Shown piece by piece: positions 37,341 to 46,693 of a stretch of 64,000 nt of DNA. The DNA is from Pseudomonas wuhanensis (GTDB lineage Bacteria > Pseudomonadota > Gammaproteobacteria > Pseudomonadales > Pseudomonadaceae), in assembly GCF_030687395.1 (NCBI RefSeq), contig NZ_CP117430.1, positions 496,001-560,000 of the forward strand, given 5' to 3'. A program made the translations under genes and the position numbers. The stretch's first letter is position 1. The number at the start of each line of letters is the position of its first letter. The notes below the pieces were generated by a model. That model was given only the letters and a program-made list of their open reading frames with translations. It searched no databases and was not told the DNA's origin.

Positions 37341-38285
37341 TTATTTACTGGTCAGTTTCAGGTTTTCAGCCGCCGGTTTGCCATCGAAGGTGGTCACGCC
37401 TTCGAGCCAGCGTTGCTTGTCTTGCGGGTGATCCTTGAGCCATTGCTTGGCTGATTCGAAGGCGTCTTTGTGATCGAGCAGCGGCTGCATCATCCGGCTC
37501 TCGTCTTCGGCGGTGTAGGTCAGGTTGCTTAGCAAACGACCAATGTTCGGGCATTGTTCGGCGTATTTCGGCGCGGTGACCGTCCAGACGGTGGCCATGC
37601 CTTCGTTCGGGCCGAGGGCGTCTTCGCTGCCGGTGAGGTAGGTCATCTGCACGTTGACGTTCATCGGGTGCGGGGCCCAGCCGAAGAACACCACGGCTTC
37701 CTTGCGCCGCACGGCGCGATCCACCGCGGCCAGCATGCCGGCTTCGCTGGACTCGACCAGCTGGAACTTGCCCAGGCCAAACTGGTTCTTGGCGATCATC
37801 GCCTTGATCTGGGTGTTGGCGCCCGAGCCAGGCTCGATGCCGTAAATCTTGCCGCCCAGTTCTTTTTCGAATTTGGCGATGTCGGCGAAGGTTTTCAGGC
37901 CTTTGTCGGCGAGATAAGTCGGCACGGCGAGGGTGGCGCGAGCATCCTTGAGGCTCGGCGCTTCAAGCACTTTGACCTGATTGGCCTCGACAAACGGCGT
38001 AATGGTCTGCGTCATCAGCGGGTTCCAGTAACCGAGGAACAAGTCCAGGCGCTGGTCGCGAATCCCGGCGAAGATGATTTGCTGGGAGGCGCTGGTCTGT
38101 TTGGTGTTGTAGCCGAGGCCGTCGAGCAATACTTGGGTCATGGCGCTGGTGGCGATCACGTCGGTCCAGTTCACTACGCCCATGCGCACGTTCTGGCACG
38201 ACGCGGGTTCGGCCGCCATGACGCTGGCGCTCAAGAAAGCGGTACCGCTGAGTGCAAGAACACAGCTGCTGATCAGTCGTTTCAT
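37341..38285 (-). CDS. caiX: Periplasmic carnitine-binding protein CaiX
   Basis: A 314-residue binding protein, a paralogue of ChoX. The signal peptide is CVLALSGTAFLSASVMA. VVNWTDVIATSAM, FLGYWNPLM, GGKIYGIEPGSG and FFGWAPHPMN supply the aromatic cage. It should deliver carnitine to the shared quaternary-amine permease (in P. aeruginosa ChoVW-type core transporter), as no permease gene is adjacent. First gene of the carnitine operon and divergent from cdhR. Confidence 0.93.
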   Translation of the reverse strand: MKRLISSCVLALSGTAFLSASVMAAEPASCQNVRMGVVNWTDVIATSAMTQVLLDGLGYNTKQTSASQQIIFAGIRDQRLDLFLGYWNPLMTQTITPFVEANQVKVLEAPSLKDARATLAVPTYLADKGLKTFADIAKFEKELGGKIYGIEPGSGANTQIKAMIAKNQFGLGKFQLVESSEAGMLAAVDRAVRRKEAVVFFGWAPHPMNVNVQMTYLTGSEDALGPNEGMATVWTVTAPKYAEQCPNIGRLLSNLTYTAEDESRMMQPLLDHKDAFESAKQWLKDHPQDKQRWLEGVTTFDGKPAAENLKLTSK

Positions 38286-38494
38286 GTCGGGTTCCTCGGC
38301 AGGTCGTTATTGTGGGTTCCGGTGTCTGATGCGCCGGTGATGTCCAAGTTACGCAGCAAAGTCCTTGTGAAAGCGCACTGCGGCGACCAGCTCTTGCACT
38401 GCGGCGACCTGCGCACTTGAATGCCTCTTGCAAGTGGCGTATCAACGTCCACACGCTTCCCGCCCTCTCGTTACCTGCCAGTCGAGTGCGCTCC
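38286..38494. promoter_or_regulatory. caiX / cdhR divergent control region
   Basis: These 209 bases hold both promoters and, by analogy with P. aeruginosa, a CdhR site that responds to carnitine. I cannot place it by eye. GCACTGCGGCGACC is repeated at about 38378 and 38397. Confidence 0.5.
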
Positions 38495-39439
38495 ATGTCC
38501 CAGGATTTCTACTTCTTGTTGATGCCGGGTTTTTCGGCGATCGGTTTTATCTCGGCGATCGAGCCGCTGCGGGTCGCCAATCGCTTTCGCGGCGAGTTGT
38601 ACCGTTGGCATGTGTTGAGCGCCGATGGCGGGGCGGTGTTGGCCAGTAACGGCATGTCGGTCAACGCCGATGCGGCGCTGGAACCCCTGAAGAAAGGCGC
38701 GACCTTGCTGGTGGTCGCCGGTTTCGAACCGCTGAAGTTCACCACTCCGGCACTGGAGCACTGGTTGCGTCGTCTGGACAACGAAGGTGTGACCCTCGGC
38801 GCCATCGACACCGGCAGCTTCATCCTCGCCGAAGCCGGCCTGCTCGATGGCCATCGCCTGACCCTGCACTGGGAAGCCATCGACGCCTTCAAAGAGTCCT
38901 ATCCACAGCTGAGTGTCACCCAGGAGCTGTTCGAGATCGACCGCCGACGTATCACCTCTGCCGGCGGCACGGCTTCCATCGACCTGATGCTCGACCTCAT
39001 CGGCCAGGCCCACGGCCCGGAACTGGCGATTCAGGTCAGCGAACAGTTCGTACTCGGGCGCATCCGCCCGCGCAAAGACCACCAGCGCATGGAAGTTGCC
39101 ACGCGGTATGGCATCAGCAACAAGAAACTGGTGCAGGTGATCGGGGAGATGGAACAGCACAGCGAACCGCCGCTCAGTACCCTGGAGCTGGCGGAATCGA
39201 TCAAAGTGACCCGGCGTCAGCTGGAACGCCTGTTTCGCCTGCATCTGAACGACACACCGAGCAATTTCTATCTGCGGTTAAGGCTGGAGAAGGCGCGTCA
39301 GTTGCTGCGTCAGACGAACATGAGTGTGCTGGAAGTGAGCATCGCGTGCGGGTTTGAGTCGCCGTCGTATTTCACCCGCAGTTATCGGGCGAGGTTTGAG
39401 CGCTGCCCGCGTGAAGACCGACGTACGGCTAAAGCGTAA
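38495..39439 (+). CDS. cdhR: AraC/GlxA-type carnitine regulator CdhR
   Basis: A 314-residue regulator with an N-terminal DJ-1/PfpI-like domain (FYFLLMPGFSAIGFISAIEP; GAIDTGSFILAEAGLLDG) and a C-terminal AraC domain (VTRRQLERLFRLHL; SVLEVSIACGFESPSYFTRS). It resembles gbdR and is divergent from caiX, the arrangement of cdhR in P. aeruginosa, where it activates the carnitine genes. The start at 38495 matches the family N-terminus. Confidence 0.92.
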   Translation: MSQDFYFLLMPGFSAIGFISAIEPLRVANRFRGELYRWHVLSADGGAVLASNGMSVNADAALEPLKKGATLLVVAGFEPLKFTTPALEHWLRRLDNEGVTLGAIDTGSFILAEAGLLDGHRLTLHWEAIDAFKESYPQLSVTQELFEIDRRRITSAGGTASIDLMLDLIGQAHGPELAIQVSEQFVLGRIRPRKDHQRMEVATRYGISNKKLVQVIGEMEQHSEPPLSTLELAESIKVTRRQLERLFRLHLNDTPSNFYLRLRLEKARQLLRQTNMSVLEVSIACGFESPSYFTRSYRARFERCPREDRRTAKA

Positions 39440-39459
39440 TTCTGACGACACCCGAGAAA

Positions 39460-39551
39460 CCTGTGGGAGCGGGCTTGCCCGCGATGAGGCCGGCACATTC
39501 AATGTTGATGTTGACTGACACGCCGCCATCGCGGGCAAGCCCGCTCCCACA
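39460..39551. repeat. REPIN, GGAGCGGGCTTGCCCGC type
   Basis: Inverted REP pair between the convergent cdhR and DUF3010 genes. Confidence 0.93.
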
Positions 39552-39577
39552 ATGATCTGTGTTGATGAGAGAAAACG

Positions 39578-39994
39578 TTACTTCTTCATCAGCGCTGAAC
39601 ACGCCGCTTTGTAAGCCTCATGCTGATATTTGTTCAGCGTCTCCGGCAGTGCAAAATCGAACTTCTTGTTTTGCGCATTGATCGTCTGCGGCGACAGCAG
39701 CGTCACCTCGCAATTTTCCAGCAGCTGGAAAATCCCCTCGATCTTGAACGTAGTCGGCCCACCGGCGAACTCGCCTTTCTTGCTGCGCTTCTTGATCGCG
39801 ATCCGGTCGATGGAATTCTCACGAACAAACGACGCCACCTGAGCGGCGAAGACTTTGACGTTGGCGGCTTCGTCGTCCTCGTCGAGGGCAATTTTCTTGG
39901 TGTTCAGTTCGACATGGCTCAGGGCCAGGCCGTCGAGGGAGGCCACGGCGATGATTGCTTCGCTGCCTTTGATTTCGATGCCGCAGATTTTCAT
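39578..39994 (-). CDS. DUF3010 family protein
   Basis: A 138-residue protein matching DUF3010: MKICGIEIKGSEAIIAV at the start (a ribonuclease-H/actin-like first strand), IDRIAIKKRSKKGEFAGGP mid-protein and a helical end. It is soluble and of unknown function; the fold suggests nucleotide or nucleic acid handling, which is inference. It follows the XRE gene by 32 bases on the same strand. Confidence 0.85.
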   Translation of the reverse strand: MKICGIEIKGSEAIIAVASLDGLALSHVELNTKKIALDEDDEAANVKVFAAQVASFVRENSIDRIAIKKRSKKGEFAGGPTTFKIEGIFQLLENCEVTLLSPQTINAQNKKFDFALPETLNKYQHEAYKAACSALMKK

Positions 39995-40026
39995 TTCGAT
40001 CCCTTTTCCTGATGCTGGCGTTCAGC

Positions 40027-40257
40027 TTACAGCTCTAGTTGGTTGGCGGTGATGCCAAAAGCGGCGGCAATTTTTTCACGGGTTGCCTTGCGGGGCTTGG
40101 CGACCGTTTCTTGCTGGGCGAAAGCCGGTTGGGAAATGCCCATGCGCTTGGCAACTTCATCCTGCGTAAGGTTCAGGTGTTCGCGCCAGGCGCGAATGGG
40201 GAGTGCTCCATCGACGATGCGGCTCACTACTTCGTGGGGGATCAAATAATTCTCCAT
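40027..40257 (-). CDS. XRE-family helix-turn-helix protein, antitoxin-like
   Basis: A 76-residue protein. After IPHEVVSRIVDGALPIRAWREHL comes the helix-turn-helix LTQDEVAKRMGISQPAFAQQE (read in parts) and a C-terminal helix. This N-terminal plus XRE layout is common in antitoxins paired with RelE/ParE-type toxins, but no toxin gene adjoins: the neighbours are the LprI-like gene (10 bases upstream) and the DUF3010 gene. It may be an orphan antitoxin or a simple regulator. The start at 40257 leaves a weak ribosome-binding site. Confidence 0.8.
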   Translation of the reverse strand: MENYLIPHEVVSRIVDGALPIRAWREHLNLTQDEVAKRMGISQPAFAQQETVAKPRKATREKIAAAFGITANQLEL

Positions 40258-40267
40258 TCTTATGTTT

Positions 40268-40669
40268 TTACTCCTGCCCAATCGACTCCAAAAACTCCGA
40301 CCGCTCGTCACTCATGCGCGCCACGCAATCGTTCTGCGCAATGGTGAACGCCTTGCTACCGCTCGTCGCCGGGAACGCTTCCACCGCGCAATCGGCATCC
40401 CGGGTTTTCAGCCATTGCTGTTGCGCGGTCTTGATTTTGGCGGTGATGTCGGTCAGTTGCGCCTTGTTGTTGCCGTAAAGCGTTTGCATGCGCTCGGTCA
40501 GGCTTTGGTAGTTGTCGCTCAGCAGCTGTTCGGCGGTGGTTCTGCTGTAGGCCGAGCATTCCAAAGTCTGGATTTCGTTTTCGACGGCGTCGCAGGGGTT
40601 GTCGTCGGCCTCTTCAGCTGCTTGTACGCCAGTCGCTATCAGTGCCAAAGCCAGGAAAATCGATTTCAT
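40268..40669 (-). CDS. LprI-type (DUF1311) periplasmic protein
   Basis: A 133-residue secreted protein with signal peptide MKSIFLALALIATGVQA and a DUF1311/LprI domain. Four Cys (in DNPC, TLEC, DADC, QNDC) can form two disulfides, and LSDNYQSLTERMQTLYG is typical. Some members inhibit lysozyme; that activity here is inferred. AAGGGG lies about 12 bases before the ATG at 40669. It leads a small minus-strand group with the XRE and DUF3010 genes. Confidence 0.82.
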   Translation of the reverse strand: MKSIFLALALIATGVQAAEEADDNPCDAVENEIQTLECSAYSRTTAEQLLSDNYQSLTERMQTLYGNNKAQLTDITAKIKTAQQQWLKTRDADCAVEAFPATSGSKAFTIAQNDCVARMSDERSEFLESIGQE

Positions 40670-40918
40670 TGCGCCGCCGCCCCTTAAATCCGGTAATGCA
40701 TCCAGTAAAACATCCAGTGATGCGGCGAATTCTGGCCCAAGCGGGCGGCGTTGGATAGGTAGGCAATGATGCCTGTTGACGACCCTTTGTCGCGGATTGA
40801 CGCTTTCGGCAAACCCCCTGTCGTTTTTGCACCCGGCTGCCCCTGCACCGAGGCATATGCTGGCCCCAAAGCGCCGGCACACGATTCGGCGCATGAATCG
40901 CTAATAGGGGACAGCCTG

Positions 40919-41896
40919 ATGAGCCCAGCCGAATTGCACGCCGACAGCATCGTTATCGACGGGCTGATTATTGCCAAGTGGAACCGCGAGCTGTTTGAAG
41001 ACATGCGCAAGGGCGGTCTGACTGCGGCCAACTGCACCGTGTCGGTGTGGGAGGGCTTCCAGGCCACTGTCAACAACATTGCCGCCAGCCAGAAGCTGAT
41101 CCGCGAGAACAGCGACCTGGTGATTCCGGTGCGCACCACCGCCGATATCCGCAAGGCCAAGGAGCAGGGCAAGACCGGCATCCTCTTTGGCTTCCAGAAT
41201 GCTCACGCGTTTGAAGACCAGATCGGCTACGTCGAGGTCTTCAAGCAGCTGGGCGTCGGTATCGTGCAGATGTGCTACAACACCCAAAACCTGGTCGGTA
41301 CCGGTTGCTACGAGCGCGATGGCGGCCTGTCGGGTTTCGGTCGTGAAATCGTTGCCGAGATGAACCGCGTCGGCGTCATGTGCGACCTGTCCCACGTCGG
41401 CTCGAAGACCTCCGAAGAGGTCATTCTCGAATCGAAGAAGCCGGTCTGCTACTCCCACTGCCTGCCGTCGGGCCTGAAAGTGCACCCGCGCAACAAATCC
41501 GACGAAGAGCTGAAGTTCATCGCTGATCACGGCGGATTCGTCGGTGTGACCATGTTCGCGCCGTTCCTGGCCAAGGGCATCGATTCGACCATCGACGACT
41601 ACGCCGAAGCCATCGAATACACCATGAACATCGTCGGCGAAGACGCCATCGGCATCGGCACCGACTTCACCCAGGGCCATGGCCAGGACTTCTTCGAATA
41701 CCTGACCCATGACAAGGGCTACGCCCGCCGTCTGACCAGCTTCGGCAAGATCATCAACCCGCTGGGCATCCGCACCGTGGGCGAGTTCCCGAACCTGACC
41801 GAGACCCTGCTCAAACGCGGCCATTCCGAGCGCGTGGTGCGCAAGATCATGGGCGAGAACTGGGTGAACGTCCTCAAAGACGTTTGGGGCGAGTAA
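40919..41896 (+). CDS. Membrane dipeptidase (peptidase M19) of the dgc cluster
   Basis: A 325-residue M19-type metallohydrolase. LHADSIVIDGLI near the start and VMCDLSHVGSKTSEEVI and PVCYSHCLPSGL hold the metal-binding His/Asp positions; IGIGTDFTQG is the distal Asp strand. It is the first gene before DUF5943-dgcA-dgcB-etfAB, as in P. aeruginosa (PA5396 position). The substrate is unknown; its place suggests a role in methylated-glycine or derived dipeptide breakdown. GGGGA lies about seven bases upstream of the ATG; earlier in-frame ATGs are not used. Confidence 0.87.
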   Translation: MSPAELHADSIVIDGLIIAKWNRELFEDMRKGGLTAANCTVSVWEGFQATVNNIAASQKLIRENSDLVIPVRTTADIRKAKEQGKTGILFGFQNAHAFEDQIGYVEVFKQLGVGIVQMCYNTQNLVGTGCYERDGGLSGFGREIVAEMNRVGVMCDLSHVGSKTSEEVILESKKPVCYSHCLPSGLKVHPRNKSDEELKFIADHGGFVGVTMFAPFLAKGIDSTIDDYAEAIEYTMNIVGEDAIGIGTDFTQGHGQDFFEYLTHDKGYARRLTSFGKIINPLGIRTVGEFPNLTETLLKRGHSERVVRKIMGENWVNVLKDVWGE

Positions 41897-41974
41897 GCCA
41901 CCGCATTTCTGAATCCTTTCCCCCGACCGTCCGTGTCGGGGGCAACACCAAAATTTTTCTGGAGTTAAGTTTCC

Positions 41975-42505
41975 ATGGCCAAGATCGCCCCGCAATTGCC
42001 AATCGAAGTCGACAGCGAAACCGGTATCTGGACCTCAGACGCCCTGCCGATGCTGTACGTGCCGCGCCATTTCTTCGTCAACAACCACATGGGCATCGAG
42101 GAAGTACTGGGCGCCGACGCCTACGCCGAAATCCTCTACAAGGCCGGCTACAAGTCCGCCTGGCACTGGTGTGAAAAAGAAGCTGAATGCCATGGCCTGG
42201 AAGGCGTTGCGGTGTTCGAGCACTACATGAAGCGACTGTCGCAACGCGGCTGGGGCCTGTTCAAGATTCAGGACATCGACCTCGACAAAGGCACCGCCAG
42301 CGTCAAGCTCGAACACTCCGCATTTGTCTATGTGTACGGCAAGGTCGGGCGCAAGGTCGACTACATGTTCACTGGCTGGTTCGCTGGCGCCATGGACCAG
42401 ATCCTGGCTGCTCGCGGCAGCAAGATCCGCACTGTCGCCGAACAAGTCTACGGTGGCTCCGAAGAAGGCCACGACGACGGTTTGTTCACCGTCAAGCCGT
42501 TGTAA
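41975..42505 (+). CDS. DUF5943 protein of the dgc operon
   Basis: A 176-residue protein conserved in dgc operons (DUF5943, related to 4-vinyl-reductase-like sensor domains). Landmarks: LPMLYVPRHFFVNNHMGIEE, KAGYKSAWHWCEKE and VYGKVGRKVDYMFTGWFAG. No membrane helix. It lies 78 bases after the dipeptidase gene and 15 bases before dgcA, so it is almost certainly co-transcribed. Function unknown. Confidence 0.85.
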   Translation: MAKIAPQLPIEVDSETGIWTSDALPMLYVPRHFFVNNHMGIEEVLGADAYAEILYKAGYKSAWHWCEKEAECHGLEGVAVFEHYMKRLSQRGWGLFKIQDIDLDKGTASVKLEHSAFVYVYGKVGRKVDYMFTGWFAGAMDQILAARGSKIRTVAEQVYGGSEEGHDDGLFTVKPL

Positions 42506-42520
42506 GTCGAGGACCCCGCC

Positions 42521-44581
42521 ATGGCTTTCGAAGCAATGTTCCAGCCGATCCAGATCGGCAAACTGACCATCCGCAACCGCGTGCTCAGCACCGCGCACGC
42601 CGAGGTCTACGCCACCGACGGCGGCATGACCACCGACCGGTACGTCAAGTATTACGAAGAGAAAGCCAAGGGCGGGATCGGCCTGGCGATTTGCGGCGGT
42701 TCTTCCAGTGTGGCCATCGACAGCCCGCAAGGCTGGTGGAAGTCGGTCAACCTGGCCGATGACCGGATCATTCCGCACTTCCAGAACCTGGCCGATGCCA
42801 TGCACAAGCATGGCGCCAAGATCATGATCCAGATTACCCACATGGGGCGTCGTTCCCGCTGGGACGGCGAGCATTGGCCAACGCTGCTGTCGCCGTCGGG
42901 CATCCGTGAGCCGGTGCACCGCGCGACCTGCAAAACCATCGAGCCGGAAGAAATCTGGCGGGTGATCGGCAACTACGCCAGCGCCGCGGCGCGTGCCAAG
43001 GCCGGTGGCCTGGACGGCGTCGAACTGTCCGCCGTGCACCAGCACATGATCGACCAGTTCTGGAGCCCGCGAGTCAACAAACGTATCGATGAATGGGGCG
43101 GCAGCTTCGAAAATCGCATGCGTTTCGGCCTGGAAGTGATCAAGGCTGTGCGCAAGGAAGTCGGTCCGGACTTCTGCGTCGGCATCCGCCTGTGCGGTGA
43201 CGAATTCCACCCGGATGGCTTGTCCCACGAGGACATGAAACAGATCGCCAAGTACTACGACGACACCGGCATGATCGACTTCATCGGTGTCGTGGGCTCG
43301 GGTTGCGACACCCACAACACCTTGGCCAACGTTATTCCGAACATGAGTTATCCACCGGAGCCATTCCTGCACTTGGCGGCCGGAATCAAAGAAGTGGTGA
43401 AGGCCCCGGTGCTGCACGCGCAGAACATCAAGGACCCGAACCAGGCGACCCGTATTCTGGAAGGCGGTTACGTCGACATGGTCGGCATGACCCGCGCCCA
43501 CATAGCCGACCCGCACCTGATCGCCAAGATCAAGATGGGCCAGGTCGACCAGATCAAGCAATGCGTCGGCGCCAACTACTGCATCGACCGTCAGTACCAG
43601 GGCCTGGATGTCTTGTGCATCCAGAACGCCGCGACTTCCCGTGAATACATGGGCGTGCCGCACATCATCGAGAAATCGACCGGTGTGAAGCGCAAAGTCG
43701 TGGTGGTCGGTGCCGGTCCTGCCGGTATGGAAGCGGCGCGCGTATCGGCTGAACGTGGCCACGACGTGACCCTGTTCGAGAAGAAAGAATTCATCGGCGG
43801 GCAGATCACCACGGCTTCGAAAGCCCCGCAACGGGACCAGATTGCCGGTATCACCCGTTGGTTCCAGCTGGAGCTGGCGCGTTTGAAAGTCGACCTGCGC
43901 CTGGGCGTAGCGGCGGATGCGGCAACCATTCTCGACCTGCGTCCGGACGTGGTGGTGCTCGCCGTTGGCGGTCATCCATTCCTGGAGCAGAACGAGCATT
44001 GGGGCGCGGCTGAAGGCCTGGTGGTCAGCAGTTGGGACATCCTCGACGGCAAAGTCGCGCCGGGCAAAAACGTGCTGGTCTACGACACCATCTGCGAGTT
44101 CACCGGGATGTCGACCGCCGACTTCCTTGCCGACAAGGGCAGCCAGGTCGAGATCGTCACAGACGACATCAAACCGGGCGTGGCCATTGGCGGCACGTCG
44201 TTCCCGACGTACTACCGCAGCATGTACCCGAAAGAAGTGATCATGACCGGCGACATGATGCTGGAGAAGGTCTACCGCGAAGGCGACAAGCTGGTAGCGG
44301 TGCTGGAAAACGAGTACACCGGCGCCAAGGAGGAGCGGGTGGTGGACCAGGTGGTCGTCGAGAACGGCGTGCGTCCGGACGAAGAAATCTACTACGCGCT
44401 GAAGGAAGGCTCGCGCAACAAAGGCCAGATGGACATCGAAGCTTTGTTCGCGATCAAGCCGCAACCTTCGCTGAGCCAACCAGGCGACGGCTACTTGCTG
44501 TTCCGCATTGGCGACTGTGTGGCCCAGCGCAACACCCACGCGGCGATCTATGACGCGTTGCGGTTGTGCAAAGACTTCTAA
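42521..44581 (+). CDS. dgcA: Dimethylglycine demethylase subunit DgcA
   Basis: A 686-residue flavoprotein of the trimethylamine-dehydrogenase/old-yellow-enzyme type, which removes a methyl group from dimethylglycine to give sarcosine. Residues 1-370 form the FMN barrel (IGKLTIRNRVLSTAHAEVY; LSAVHQHMIDQFWSP; GGSFENRMRF). Cys in KQCVGANYCIDRQ and DVLCIQNA bind an Fe-S cluster. Residues about 387-686 form a dinucleotide domain (KVVVVGAGPAGMEAARVSAE). Electrons should pass to DgcB and EtfAB. Confidence 0.94.
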   Translation: MAFEAMFQPIQIGKLTIRNRVLSTAHAEVYATDGGMTTDRYVKYYEEKAKGGIGLAICGGSSSVAIDSPQGWWKSVNLADDRIIPHFQNLADAMHKHGAKIMIQITHMGRRSRWDGEHWPTLLSPSGIREPVHRATCKTIEPEEIWRVIGNYASAAARAKAGGLDGVELSAVHQHMIDQFWSPRVNKRIDEWGGSFENRMRFGLEVIKAVRKEVGPDFCVGIRLCGDEFHPDGLSHEDMKQIAKYYDDTGMIDFIGVVGSGCDTHNTLANVIPNMSYPPEPFLHLAAGIKEVVKAPVLHAQNIKDPNQATRILEGGYVDMVGMTRAHIADPHLIAKIKMGQVDQIKQCVGANYCIDRQYQGLDVLCIQNAATSREYMGVPHIIEKSTGVKRKVVVVGAGPAGMEAARVSAERGHDVTLFEKKEFIGGQITTASKAPQRDQIAGITRWFQLELARLKVDLRLGVAADAATILDLRPDVVVLAVGGHPFLEQNEHWGAAEGLVVSSWDILDGKVAPGKNVLVYDTICEFTGMSTADFLADKGSQVEIVTDDIKPGVAIGGTSFPTYYRSMYPKEVIMTGDMMLEKVYREGDKLVAVLENEYTGAKEERVVDQVVVENGVRPDEEIYYALKEGSRNKGQMDIEALFAIKPQPSLSQPGDGYLLFRIGDCVAQRNTHAAIYDALRLCKDF

Positions 44582-44598
44582 CGGCTTGCACATGACCC

Positions 44599-44689
44599 TG
44601 TGGGAGCGGGCTTGCCCGCGATAGCGGTGGATCAGTCAATGCAGATGTGACTGACAAAATGCAATCGCGGGCAAGCCCGCTCCCACAGG
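44599..44689. repeat. REPIN inside the dgc operon
   Basis: Inverted REP pair that fills most of the 162-base dgcA-dgcB gap. Confidence 0.93.
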
Positions 44690-44743
44690 AACCGAGTAAG
44701 GCATCTCGACCTGCAAGACCCCGAGGTCTTTGGGAGCTCCACC

Positions 44744-46693
44744 ATGTTGAACACCCTTCTTCCAATCCTGTTGTTCGCTGCCCTGGGCCTGGCTGTCCTG
44801 GGCGCGTTGCGGCGGGTGGCTATGTGGCGCCGAGGCCGGGCTTCGAAAGTCGACCTGATCGGCGGCCTGTTCGCCATGCCCAAGCGCTACATGGTCGACT
44901 TGCACCATGTCGTCGCGCGGGACAAATACATCGCCAACACCCACGTCGCCACGGCCGGTGGTGCGGTGGCGTCCATTGTGCTGGCGATTCTGGTTCATGG
45001 TTTTGGCCTGCATAACCGCATCCTCGGTTATGCACTGCTGCTGATGTCGGCGGTGATGTTTGTCGGCGCGATCTTTATGTTCCTGCGCCGTCGCAACCCA
45101 CCGGCCCGCTTGTCCAAAGGCCCGTGGATGCGCTTGCCGAAAAGCCTGATGGCGTTCTCGGCATCGTTCTTCCTGCTGACCCTGCCGGTTGCCGGCATCC
45201 TTCCGGAAAACTTCGGTGGTTGGGTGGTGGCTGCGATCCTCGGCGTCGGCGTGCTCTGGGGCGTGTCGGAACTGTTCTTCGGCATGACCTGGGGCGGGCC
45301 GATGAAGCACGCCTTCGCCGGTGCCCTGCACCTGGCCTGGCACCGTCGCTCCGAGCGTTTTGGTGGCGGTCGCTCCACCGGTTTGAAGCCGCTGGACCTG
45401 AATGACCCGAACGCGCCACTGGGCGTGGAAAAACCCAAGGATTTCACCTGGAACCAACTGCTCGGCTTCGACGCCTGCGTGCAGTGCGGTAAATGTGAAG
45501 CTGCGTGCCCGGCGTTCGCCGCCGGCCAGCCGCTGAACCCGAAAAAACTGATTCAAGACATGGTGGTCGGCCTGGCTGGCGGTACTGACGCCAAATTCGC
45601 TGGCAGCCCGTATCCAGGCAAAGCCATCGGCGAGCACGGTGGCAATCCGCATCAACCGATCGTCAACGGTCTGGTGGACGCTGAAACCCTGTGGTCCTGC
45701 ACCACTTGCCGTGCCTGCGTCGAGGAATGCCCGATGATGATCGAGCACGTTGACGCCATCGTCGACATGCGCCGCCATCTGACCCTGGAAAAAGGCGCGA
45801 CCCCGAACAAGGGCGCCGAAGTTCTGGAAAACCTGATCGCCACCGACAACCCTGGAGGCTTCGCGCCGGGCGGGCGGATGAACTGGGCGGCGGATTTGAA
45901 CCTGAACCTGCTCAGCGAGAAGAAATCCACCGACGTGCTCTTCTGGGTCGGCGACGGTGCCTTCGACATGCGCAACCAGCGCACCCTGCGCGCCTTCGTC
46001 AAAGTGCTGAAAGCGGCCAAGGTCGACTTCGCGGTGCTGGGTCTTGAAGAACGCGACAGCGGTGATGTGGCGCGACGCTTGGGCGATGAAGCAACCTTCC
46101 AGCTGTTGGCCAAACGCAACATCCAGACCCTGGCCAAGTACAGCTTCAACCGCATCGTCACCTGCGATCCGCACAGTTTCCACGTACTGAAAAACGAGTA
46201 CGGCGCCTTCGACGGCAACTACCTCGTGCAGCACCACAGCACGTACATGGCGGAAATCATTGGCGAAGGCGCCCTGAACCTCGGCCAGCACAAAGGCAGC
46301 AGCGTGACCTACCACGACCCGTGCTACCTCGGCCGCTACAACGGCGAATACGAGGCACCGCGTGAAGTGCTGCGTGCCTTGGGTATCGAGATCAAGGAAA
46401 TGCAACGCTCCGGTTTCCGCTCGCGCTGCTGCGGCGGTGGCGGCGGTGCGCCGATCACCGACATTCCGGGCAAGCAACGGATCCCCGACATGCGCATGGA
46501 AGACATCCGCGAAACCGGTGCCGAACTGGTGGCCGTGGGTTGTCCACAGTGCACCGCGATGCTCGAAGGCGTGGTCGAACCGCGTCCGATGATCAAGGAC
46601 ATCGCCGAACTGGTGGCTGATGCGTTGCTCGAAGACGCAACGCCGGGAAAGCCATCGGCGCCGGCCAAACGTGAACCTGCGGAGGTGCATTAA
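44744..46693 (+). CDS. dgcB: Dimethylglycine catabolism Fe-S protein DgcB
   Basis: A 649-residue membrane-linked iron-sulfur protein. The N-terminal third has about five hydrophobic helices. Two ferredoxin sites follow: CVQCGKCEAACPAF (about 245) and CTTCRACVEECPMM (about 325). Then come two CCG-type domains, the last with HDPCYLGRYN and RSRCCGGGGGAP. It resembles heterodisulfide-reductase-like electron carriers and should pass electrons from DgcA/EtfAB to the quinone pool. Its TAA shares a base with the etfA ATG. Confidence 0.93.
   Translation: MLNTLLPILLFAALGLAVLGALRRVAMWRRGRASKVDLIGGLFAMPKRYMVDLHHVVARDKYIANTHVATAGGAVASIVLAILVHGFGLHNRILGYALLLMSAVMFVGAIFMFLRRRNPPARLSKGPWMRLPKSLMAFSASFFLLTLPVAGILPENFGGWVVAAILGVGVLWGVSELFFGMTWGGPMKHAFAGALHLAWHRRSERFGGGRSTGLKPLDLNDPNAPLGVEKPKDFTWNQLLGFDACVQCGKCEAACPAFAAGQPLNPKKLIQDMVVGLAGGTDAKFAGSPYPGKAIGEHGGNPHQPIVNGLVDAETLWSCTTCRACVEECPMMIEHVDAIVDMRRHLTLEKGATPNKGAEVLENLIATDNPGGFAPGGRMNWAADLNLNLLSEKKSTDVLFWVGDGAFDMRNQRTLRAFVKVLKAAKVDFAVLGLEERDSGDVARRLGDEATFQLLAKRNIQTLAKYSFNRIVTCDPHSFHVLKNEYGAFDGNYLVQHHSTYMAEIIGEGALNLGQHKGSSVTYHDPCYLGRYNGEYEAPREVLRALGIEIKEMQRSGFRSRCCGGGGGAPITDIPGKQRIPDMRMEDIRETGAELVAVGCPQCTAMLEGVVEPRPMIKDIAELVADALLEDATPGKPSAPAKREPAEVH

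Noticed and set aside
42035..44593. An 852-codon minus-strand open frame over dgcA
   Set aside because: Antisense shadow of dgcA and the DUF5943 gene; composition is His/Gln/Val rich as expected for a shadow.
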